From the NCBI GenBank assembly GCA_002352705.1, contig DEIW01000187.1, positions 1 through 7,124 of the forward strand: 7,124 nt of DNA, in the 5' to 3' direction. The notes beneath the pieces are model-generated. The model was not told where the DNA came from and did not search any database. It was given only the letters and a program-made list of their open reading frames with translations. This document shows positions 1 to 5,949 of this stretch, piece after piece. Numbering within the stretch: position 1 is the stretch's first letter; each line of letters opens with the position of its first letter. The translations under genes were made by a program, and so were the position numbers. Source of the stretch: Bacteroidales bacterium UBA2764 (GTDB lineage: Bacteria > Bacteroidota > Bacteroidia > Bacteroidales > Paludibacteraceae).

Positions 1-56
1 GTACTGCTTTTTTTTGATATGACCAAATTTTTTTGCAAAAAAATGCACTCTACCCC
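1..56. other. AT-rich non-coding end of the window
   Basis: There is no gene in these 56 bases downstream of the PAP2 stop codon. They hold an eight-T run (8-15, plus strand) and the palindrome at 28-43. Whether the transcript ends here cannot be judged without the sequence to the left. Confidence 0.5.
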
Positions 57-73
57 TCATTTTTTTGCAAAAA
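27..73. repeat. 15-base AT-rich direct repeat at the 3' end of the PAP2 gene
   Basis: The string attttttt-gcaaaaa (plus strand) occurs at 27-41 and again at 59-73, 32 bases apart. The right copy covers the last codons of the PAP2 gene; the left copy lies after its stop. The left copy extends to a perfect 16-base palindrome of seven T, GC, seven A at 28-43. It could act as a weak AU-only hairpin in the 3' untranslated region, but no T-run follows the stem, so it is not a standard terminator. Low complexity makes chance a real alternative. Confidence 0.45.
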
Positions 74-749
74 GGTGATAATTATACCATTTTTGTGTTT
101 CGTAATGATGAAAAATGGCATAGCAAATCGTGGTGATGAGAACGCCTACTACTATTCCGGCAAAAACATCTAGCGGGAAATGCTGGCTCAAATAGATACG
201 GCTGTATCCGCCGAGAGATGCCAAGAAAAATAATACCACCTGCCCCATAAAACTCATGATTTTGCTATTCTTAGAACTCACATGTGTCCTATGACTCATT
301 GTCAAAAGAATGCACACTACAAAAGCCAGTGCAAAGAAACTGGTAGTATGACCGGAAGGAAATGAAAACCATTTATTCATACTTACTCCTTCTACTAGCG
401 GCAGTTGCACATCCGGCATTTGTGCTGCAAACCATGTAACGGGTCTCGGCGCATTGACAATATGTTTGAACAGTTGCGTAGTGAGAGCCGAACTTATCAT
501 CGCTGTTGTTGCAAATACTCCGTTTCCTATACGGCCGAAAAGCAGCAATGCTATGCATACTACGTATGGAAACCACTCTGCTATTTGCGTGTAATACCTA
601 TAGAATATATCGCGCGCAGGCGTATGGTGGTCGCATAGCAGCAGGTGTAGTTCGCCTTTGGGTATATAAAGAAGGGCTAAGCCCAATGCTGCAATGAGCA
701 TCAGGCTTAGCGTGATAAATACTGCGTTGTGTTTTAAAAATGTTTTCAC
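57..749 (-). CDS. PAP2-family integral membrane phosphatase
   Basis: 230 residues with all three PAP2 phosphatase motifs: K95-x6-R102-P103 (KHIVNAPRP), P131-S-G-H134, and S183-R184-x5-H190-x3-D194. H134 and H190 are the expected catalytic histidines, so the enzyme should be active. About six membrane segments can be seen, near 8-28, 58-72, 78-94, 135-150, 164-182 and 195-213. The start is GTG at 749-747: an in-frame TGA lies two codons upstream, and the next ATG (residue 17) would cut the first membrane segment. The gene follows the TAATAA of the 899-residue gene after 22 bases, so it is probably co-transcribed. The family removes phosphate from lipid substrates at the inner membrane, outer face. 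Candidates are lipid A (LpxE/LpxF type), undecaprenyl diphosphate or phosphatidylglycerol phosphate; sequence alone does not decide. Confidence 0.93.
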   Translation of the reverse strand: MKTFLKHNAVFITLSLMLIAALGLALLYIPKGELHLLLCDHHTPARDIFYRYYTQIAEWFPYVVCIALLLFGRIGNGVFATTAMISSALTTQLFKHIVNAPRPVTWFAAQMPDVQLPLVEGVSMNKWFSFPSGHTTSFFALAFVVCILLTMSHRTHVSSKNSKIMSFMGQVVLFFLASLGGYSRIYLSQHFPLDVFAGIVVGVLITTICYAIFHHYETQKWYNYHLFAKK

Positions 750-771
750 TTTTCAGTATCCGCCTTTCTTA

Positions 772-3471
772 TTACTGCACGCGTTGGCCATATGCATCAT
801 ACGTGCGGCCGTCACGGATAATATAAATGCGTTTGTTGATTAGTCTCTTTTGTGCCGGAGCGGCATTTGGTTTGTTGTAATCATCTACTTTGTCAATCGT
901 TTTCGGGCAAGAAGGTAGTACCATACCGTTCTTATCAGTCAGTACTACATAGTAGGTGTCGCCTTTAACGAACGGCTCGGTCGTATGGTAGATAGGTTCG
1001 GTAGCATTTGGAATTTCTATATCGTTATGATACCATTGGTACGAAACGAAATCGTAGCCCTTGTTTCCTCCGAATCCTTTCTGATATACCGCTAACACAT
1101 TATTGAATTTATAGACAAAGACATCCTCCGGGTAGCGAACCGTGAAGTTAAGATCCGGCGATGTGGCAGTTTCTTTACAATTCACATCTTCAACCTGTAT
1201 CTTCATCACGTAGTTATTCGGTGCCAAATCAGTGATTGGCAGGGTAATAGTACCTACCATTCGTCCGTCTTGCTTCTTTGCGCCGCTGAGTGAAAGCGGA
1301 TAGGTCTTGCCGTTCACCACAATCAGTTTGGCATCTCCGGCTTTTCCGTCCGCGTCATAAGAGAACGGTATATCCCATGTCTCTCCGGCGCAGGTCTTCT
1401 GAAGCTCCGGCTGGTTGGTAATCTGCAAATCCAGACACTTGATAATCGTCAAGTGGCAGGTGATGGTCGAGTCGCAACCGGCTCTGTTGGGTATTACCCA
1501 AGTGACATCTTGTGAATTGGTATAAGTCACTCCGTTCAGCGTGTATTGGTCATTGGCTGTATGGCTGTATTCATAGGAGGATTTACGCAATACCAGATGT
1601 TTTGTTACTACCACGGAGTCGCAATCATACTTAACAGACTCTTCTGTTGATTCCGGACCTGTATAATCTTCCTCTACGCATACCCAGTCCACATGCTTGA
1701 TAGTATCCGGTCTGTCCACACGGAAAGTAACACGCATGTCTTCGGTATATTTACCACCTGTACAAGCGTTGATATACTCGGCACTGACATTCAAATCATA
1801 CCATCCGGGTACGTTATATGCATGTCTGGCTGTTTTTTTCTCGTCGTTACTCATATAACTTCCGGAAGCGTATGACACGCCGTCTCCGAAATCCCAGACT
1901 ACGCTTTGGTAGTCGTTGCTTCCGATATTCAGCTTCATGTCAATTGTATCACCTACACAGAAGTGGTAGGGATAAATACTGTCTATCTGCAGGGACTGCC
2001 CGTTGAAGGTAATACCCCGCTGAATAGTCGATGACCCGCAGGAGTAGGCGTATGATTCACGCTGTCCATAACCATATACGTGTGCCAGAAACCCGATATT
2101 TCCTTTCAGATGGTGGTTACCTTCCGGGATCTCGATACGTGCGAAAGAATAATCAGGATTACCCATTATCGGGTGGAAATGCTGCGCTATACTGGTGCCG
2201 TTCCACTGCATATTCGCTACATCTGATGTAGTGGTAACAATGTTCATAAAGTGGAACTTAGCCTGTGCGGTATGATAGGTGGCAAAAGTGATTTCTTTTA
2301 TAACCTGTTCGATAGGACTGATCCACAACATAGCCGGGTCGCTCACCAAGGTATCAGAACTAACTTTTTCTACTACATTATCGTAGCGGTTGGAAACCAT
2401 GAATAGATGGACACCCGCAGGACAAGAAGTTGTCAGATAGCAAGAGGAATCTATGATAAGAGGTTCAGGAAGTTTTCCTGTGTATGGAGATCCGGGCTTA
2501 CCATCGCTCATGTCAGCACAATAAGCTAATGATTCTCCAATCTCAAAGGTCCAGTAATGTTTTTTATCCTTGCTGAAATCAAAGGTATGAATCAAAATCT
2601 TATCGCCGTCTTCATTATTGTAATATACTTCTGTTCCATCATTGATAGCCATAACGGCAACGATGTCACGGCGGTGCTTACGAGAAGCGGTAATACCGAA
2701 CTCGGTTCCCCAATATGCGGTAGGCATTGCCTGCGAAACAATATGGTCGCGGTCACGCACATGATTGGGGATATTGGTATGCGGACAACCTTGGAAGACT
2801 GCAATCTTCTTTCCATTGCGGGCTGTGACGGTAGTTCCGCTCAAGTCGGCTGCATCTCCGTTGTTCTTGCCGGTCCATACATACCACACCTGTCCTTTTT
2901 TTAGCTTTACATTGTGAGCACCAATACTCTCACTGCCGGCCTGAGCCGTCAGGTTGTAATCCACAATGGTTTCTCCATCTTCTACCGCTATAATGGCAAA
3001 GTGGCTTCCTTGTGGTTTGTCCTCATGATCTGAAGGCGGATAGGTCTGAATGAGGTAATCATCCAGCAATGCAGGTGTAGGCAGCACATTCGTAGCATCG
3101 AATGATTTGTCGCGGTAGTTACCGGCAAATAAGGAGATGTCCTTGGTTGCCGTAACATGCAATGCTGTATAGGTTGCTGTTCCGCTCGTTGAACTATAGC
3201 AATCCTGTTGATTCATCACAAGCTCTACTGCTGCATTATTTCCGACCCTCAGTTGACGGTTAAAACCGGTCTGCGTGTTTTCGATAGTGACATCGCATGC
3301 TTCCAGAGAAGAGATGGTGAGTTTTAGCTCAGTAGGGTCGTCATCCGCTGCACGGAGAAAAGTTACCCAGAAATCTCTACCTTCCGTAGATGGCGTAGCC
3401 TGGCTCCATGCAGGTGCTGCCATTCCGGCAAACAATGCGATAAGCAATAATGATTTCAGTTGCTTTTTCAT
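772..3471 (-). CDS. Secreted protein with IgGFc-binding-like N-terminal domain, PKD domain and Ig-like modules
   Basis: 899 residues from ATG in an AT-rich context, ending in tandem stops TAATAA. Residues 1-23 are a signal peptide (positive start, hydrophobic core, AWS before Gln). About 25-480 look like an IgGFc-binding-type N-terminal domain: EGRDFWVTF, NVLPTPALLDDYLIQTYPP, GSHFAIIAVEDGETIVDY and a closing HVYGYGQRESYAYSCG. Residues 497-585 are a PKD domain with SVVWDFGDG (W526). Two Cys-Asp-Ser modules follow (DCDSVVVTKHLVL near 616, GCDSTITCHLTI near 665), then an Ig-like region at about 680-780 and a module with YQWYHN at 811-816. The end, LINKRIYIIRDGRTYDAYGQRV, matches a short tail common on exported Bacteroidales proteins. 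Its second half is paralogous to the protein at 5950-7124, which lacks the Cys-Asp-Ser modules. No catalytic residues were recognised. Likely surface-associated, possibly binding glycans, mucus or another cell; that role is inferred from domain types only. Confidence 0.92.
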   Translation of the reverse strand: MKKQLKSLLLIALFAGMAAPAWSQATPSTEGRDFWVTFLRAADDDPTELKLTISSLEACDVTIENTQTGFNRQLRVGNNAAVELVMNQQDCYSSTSGTATYTALHVTATKDISLFAGNYRDKSFDATNVLPTPALLDDYLIQTYPPSDHEDKPQGSHFAIIAVEDGETIVDYNLTAQAGSESIGAHNVKLKKGQVWYVWTGKNNGDAADLSGTTVTARNGKKIAVFQGCPHTNIPNHVRDRDHIVSQAMPTAYWGTEFGITASRKHRRDIVAVMAINDGTEVYYNNEDGDKILIHTFDFSKDKKHYWTFEIGESLAYCADMSDGKPGSPYTGKLPEPLIIDSSCYLTTSCPAGVHLFMVSNRYDNVVEKVSSDTLVSDPAMLWISPIEQVIKEITFATYHTAQAKFHFMNIVTTTSDVANMQWNGTSIAQHFHPIMGNPDYSFARIEIPEGNHHLKGNIGFLAHVYGYGQRESYAYSCGSSTIQRGITFNGQSLQIDSIYPYHFCVGDTIDMKLNIGSNDYQSVVWDFGDGVSYASGSYMSNDEKKTARHAYNVPGWYDLNVSAEYINACTGGKYTEDMRVTFRVDRPDTIKHVDWVCVEEDYTGPESTEESVKYDCDSVVVTKHLVLRKSSYEYSHTANDQYTLNGVTYTNSQDVTWVIPNRAGCDSTITCHLTIIKCLDLQITNQPELQKTCAGETWDIPFSYDADGKAGDAKLIVVNGKTYPLSLSGAKKQDGRMVGTITLPITDLAPNNYVMKIQVEDVNCKETATSPDLNFTVRYPEDVFVYKFNNVLAVYQKGFGGNKGYDFVSYQWYHNDIEIPNATEPIYHTTEPFVKGDTYYVVLTDKNGMVLPSCPKTIDKVDDYNKPNAAPAQKRLINKRIYIIRDGRTYDAYGQRVQ

Positions 3472-3677
3472 ATATCAATTATTTATGTCTTCGTATGTTC
3501 TATATCAGAACTCTCTCTGGACATGGTCCCGTGATGGTCCTGTTATAATGTCGTATATTTCCCTACTGTATCTCGATCAGCTTAATAAGCGGTTCTCGAT
3601 ACTACTGTATCTCGATCTGCTTAATAAGTGGTTCTCGATACTACTGTATCTCGATCTGCTATAAGCGGTTCTTGATA
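3472..3677. other. 206-base intergenic region with repeats and short hairpins, no gene
   Basis: The region separates the OmpA-type gene from the 899-residue gene. Its right part (3563-3677) is the tandem repeat. The left part (3472-3562) has small inverted repeats: GGAC-ATG-GTCC at 3519-3529 and TTCT-ATATC-AGAA at 3498-3510. ATGGTCC occurs twice, at 3523-3529 and 3534-3540. I found no match to the Bacteroides -7 promoter motif TAnnTTTG on the minus strand and no stem followed by a T-run that would make a convincing terminator. A promoter for the downstream gene is plausible given the length, but I cannot place it. Confidence 0.6.
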
Positions 3678-3693
3678 CTACTGTATCTCGATC
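3563..3693 (-). repeat. Tandem repeat of about 39 bases seeded by the 3' end of the OmpA-type gene
   Basis: The 16-base string ctactgtatctcgatc (plus strand) starts at 3563, 3602, 3641 and 3678, giving spacings of 39, 39 and 37. Units 1 and 2 differ at 2 of 39 positions; unit 3 has a 2-base deletion and two changes. The copy at 3678-3693 is the end of the OmpA-type coding sequence, covering the final Glu-Ile-Gln codons and TAG; the other three lie in the gap beyond it. Each unit boundary contains GATAC-AGTA-GTATC (minus strand), able to form a 5-bp stem, and unit 1 contains the inverted repeat GCTTA-A-TAAGC. The function is not evident. It may be a slippage-generated minisatellite or a structured 3' untranslated region. 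Confidence 0.9.
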
Positions 3694-5927
3694 TCGACAC
3701 GGCGGTTGTTCTGACGGCCTTCTTCTGTATCGTTGGTGTCAATCGGCTGGGTCTCACCGCGGCCTTCAGCCTGAATACGCTCCGGTGCTATACCACGCTC
3801 AATCAGGTCTTTCATCACGGCGTTGGCACGTCCGTCAGACAACTTCTGGTTGGCGGCATCTTTACCTACGTTATCGGTGTGTCCAACGATCTTGATATGT
3901 ATTTGCGGGTTGCGCGCCAAGTACATATACAGGTCGTTAAGCGCCTGCTCCGAACGAGAGAGGATACGGGTCTTATTCGTAGCGAAATGGAGGTTGTGAA
4001 CAATAAATACCTCACCTTTCTTAACCGGCGTCAGAGCTACGTTAAGCGAGTCTCCGATATTGGAGATAACCAGATCCAGAGGATTGTAACCCATCTGGTT
4101 GATATGCAGTTTGTATTGCGGACCTTCTTCCAGCATCTGACGTGCTGAACCGTTGACAGAGTCCGTCTTGAGTGCGTAAGCCGGTGTAGTGTCGTTCTTG
4201 AGGAGTTGAATAGTAGCCGGAATCACCATACCTGTCTCCTTATTATATACGCGTACGCGGAAGACAGGACGTTTCTTCATGGCGATTGTTACGTATTGGG
4301 TAGTACCTACTTTCTCTACCTCGAATTCTTGGGTAACAGGGTAGTAGCCCTCAGCTTTGGCAGTAGTGGTAAACGTACCAACCGCATGTTTCTGGCGGAA
4401 GCCCTTAGGACCAATCTGTTTCTCGCGCAGAGCAATCTTTCCGCTCTCTTTGCCACGTGTCTCCACAAACGCCACTTTCAGCGGTTCGTTTGTGTTGGCA
4501 TCCACTACGCTGTAGATAGCATAGGCAGGAGGCGGCGGTACCGGACGTGCTTTCTTTCCCGGAACCTCAAACTGAACTGTGAATTTGGCTCCTACGAACA
4601 GGTTATTGAGAATCGTGTTGCCGTTCATAGCCATCATCGTATTGGATTTCGAAACCTCCACTTGGTTGCCTTCGAATTCAACAGGATTGGCGGCAGGCGT
4701 ATTATTCGTGTTTAAAACACCGTATTCGGCAAAGAGTGCAACGCGGTAGTGGATATGCTCTTGTCCGAATGGCAGACGCTGACCGGCTTTCACTTTCTGC
4801 TGTTTTTTCTTGGCATCTTTGTCCGTGCGCGGCTGTTTCTGCAACCATTCATCCAGATCGATACCGACCTCGGCAGCTATGCTGACATCCGGCTGGCGGA
4901 ACTTGATAGGCGCATTAGTCTTTCCGTTCATCTCATAGATGCCCATACCATACGGGTCAAAGAATGCCGGATCCTCTACGGTAATATCATATTTGCCCTT
5001 CTGGCTGTAAGGAGCCATCAGCGAGTAATGGATTTTTGCTCCCACCAGGAAGTAATATCTGCTGAATTGCGCACCGAACATAACAGGTACACCTACCTGG
5101 AGCAGATGACGCATCTCAGACATCCGGTCAAACAGATAATTATATTTGGCTCCGTAGGTTCTGTCCAATCGTGTAGCCTGGAAGCCATATACGGAGGTGG
5201 AGTTCAGATAGCGGAAGTCCAGACCGGTCTCGAAGAGGAAATGTCCGTACTCGAGGTTATAGGAGAGGTTTATACCTACGCCGGGACCGCCTTTGAGTTG
5301 CTGCAGAGCATTGCTCTGGTTCAGCGTTCCGGCACCCATGTATGCACCGTTGATCTTATCCATCATGGCAGCATAACCTGCGCGGAGACCCAAGTTGAAG
5401 TATGAAATAACTTCTGTTTTGGGATTCTCAAGGTTTGCCTGATATTTCTCGTAGTCGCGGACTGCTTTCTCCTCTTTGGCTTTTTGCTCCGCCTCTTTCT
5501 TGGCTCTTGCTTCTTCGCGTTCAGCAGCAGCTTTTGCACGTTCAGCAGCTGCTTTATCGCGCTCTGCCTGGGCTTTGGCTTGTGCCTTTGTTGCCTCTTC
5601 GCGTTTCTCCTCATTGGCTTTAGCTTGTTTAGCACGCTGTTTCTCTGCCGCTTCTTTCTTCTCGGCATTGGCCTTGGCTTGCTGGGCTTTTTTCTTCTCT
5701 GCCTCACGCTTCTTTGCGTCTGCGGCTTTCTGTTTCTCGCGGGCGGCTTTTGCTTTCTCTTGCTCTTTCTTGCGTTTCTCTTGTTCTTTCTTCTTCTGTG
5801 CTGCCGCTTTCTGCTTGTCCGTCTGGGTAGCAGGAACCGGTTCCGGCATTGCGTATGATGCTATGGGAGCGCAGGTTAGACTAAGAATAACACTGGCAAT
5901 CAGTATGTTTTGAAATAAGTTTTTCAT
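3678..5927 (-). CDS. Outer-membrane barrel protein with KEA-rich arm, carboxypeptidase-regulatory-like domains and C-terminal OmpA domain
   Basis: 749 residues, starting at ATG with an AGGAG 9 bases upstream. Residues 1-26 are a signal peptide ending ASYA. Residues about 36-165 are almost wholly Lys, Glu, Ala, Gln and Arg, a TolA-like predicted long helix or coiled coil. About 172-455 contain roughly eight amphipathic strands (for example NLGLRAGYAAMM, HYRVALFAEYGVLN, NLFVGAKFTVQFEV), suggesting a small outer-membrane barrel. A proline-rich linker (PVPPPP) follows, then two carboxypeptidase-regulatory-like beta domains at about 468-550 and 553-632. Residues 638-749 are an OmpA peptidoglycan-binding domain: HTDNVG, then LSDGRANAV, then NNRRVEIEIQ. 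D685 and R700 have the same 15-residue spacing as the diaminopimelate-binding Asp and Arg of E. coli OmpA. Likely role: tether between outer membrane and cell wall, perhaps a platform for the neighbouring surface proteins (inference). The last 16 bases of the gene are the first unit of the downstream tandem repeat. The domain calls are firm for the OmpA end and less so for the barrel. Confidence 0.93.
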   Translation of the reverse strand: MKNLFQNILIASVILSLTCAPIASYAMPEPVPATQTDKQKAAAQKKKEQEKRKKEQEKAKAAREKQKAADAKKREAEKKKAQQAKANAEKKEAAEKQRAKQAKANEEKREEATKAQAKAQAERDKAAAERAKAAAEREEARAKKEAEQKAKEEKAVRDYEKYQANLENPKTEVISYFNLGLRAGYAAMMDKINGAYMGAGTLNQSNALQQLKGGPGVGINLSYNLEYGHFLFETGLDFRYLNSTSVYGFQATRLDRTYGAKYNYLFDRMSEMRHLLQVGVPVMFGAQFSRYYFLVGAKIHYSLMAPYSQKGKYDITVEDPAFFDPYGMGIYEMNGKTNAPIKFRQPDVSIAAEVGIDLDEWLQKQPRTDKDAKKKQQKVKAGQRLPFGQEHIHYRVALFAEYGVLNTNNTPAANPVEFEGNQVEVSKSNTMMAMNGNTILNNLFVGAKFTVQFEVPGKKARPVPPPPAYAIYSVVDANTNEPLKVAFVETRGKESGKIALREKQIGPKGFRQKHAVGTFTTTAKAEGYYPVTQEFEVEKVGTTQYVTIAMKKRPVFRVRVYNKETGMVIPATIQLLKNDTTPAYALKTDSVNGSARQMLEEGPQYKLHINQMGYNPLDLVISNIGDSLNVALTPVKKGEVFIVHNLHFATNKTRILSRSEQALNDLYMYLARNPQIHIKIVGHTDNVGKDAANQKLSDGRANAVMKDLIERGIAPERIQAEGRGETQPIDTNDTEEGRQNNRRVEIEIQ
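5433..5822 (-). repeat. Low-complexity KEA-rich coding tract inside the OmpA-type gene
   Basis: This segment encodes residues 36-165, made almost only of K, E, A, Q and R. It contains visible internal repeats: QAKANAEKKEAAEK at 83-96 against QAKANEEKREEATK at 101-114 (period 18), and three heptads AERDKAA, AERAKAA, AEREEAR at 121-141. The heptads correspond to 21-base near-repeats in the DNA around 5505-5567. Heptad periodicity supports a helical arm or coiled coil. A helix of 130 residues would extend about 19 nm at 0.15 nm per residue. The tract opens long spurious frames on both strands. Confidence 0.8.
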
Positions 5928-5936
5928 ATCCGTGTT

Positions 5937-5941
5937 CTCCT
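5937..5941 (-). promoter_or_regulatory. Shine-Dalgarno-like AGGAG before the OmpA-type gene
   Basis: On the minus strand AGGAG lies 9 bases before the ATG at 5927-5925, in the 22-base gap after the stop of the upstream gene. It supports this ATG as the start. Such motifs are not general in Bacteroidetes, and the start of the next gene (3471) has none. An AT-rich start context is more usual in this group. Confidence 0.5.
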
Positions 5942-5949
5942 ATATTCGA

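Noticed and set aside
750..771. Two gene gaps of exactly 22 bases (750-771 and 5928-5949)
   Set aside because: The two sequences are unrelated, so the equal length looks like coincidence.
2557..2904. 115-codon plus-strand frame inside the 899-residue gene
   Set aside because: It lies entirely opposite a well-supported coding region with a recognisable domain and has no features of its own.
3472..3562. Possible intrinsic terminator or Bacteroides promoter
   Set aside because: The stems are only four base pairs and none is followed by a T-run. No TAnnTTTG motif with a TTTG about 20-25 bases upstream is seen on the minus strand.
3563..3677. CRISPR array
   Set aside because: There is no unique spacer: the whole 39-base unit is conserved, it starts in a gene's 3' end, and there are no cas genes.
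3275..4148. Plus-strand frames of 129 and 158 codons over the intergenic repeat and the OmpA 3' end
   Set aside because: One reads the tandem repeat as a repeated ILLYLDLLNKWFS-like peptide, and the other lies opposite the OmpA domain. Neither has a start context or a recognisable fold.
5363..5913. Long open frames on the plus strand and in another minus frame opposite the OmpA-type gene
   Set aside because: They arise from the KEA-rich low-complexity tract, whose composition keeps other frames open. Their products are Ala/Ser/Phe/Leu- or Arg/Lys-rich with no domain logic.
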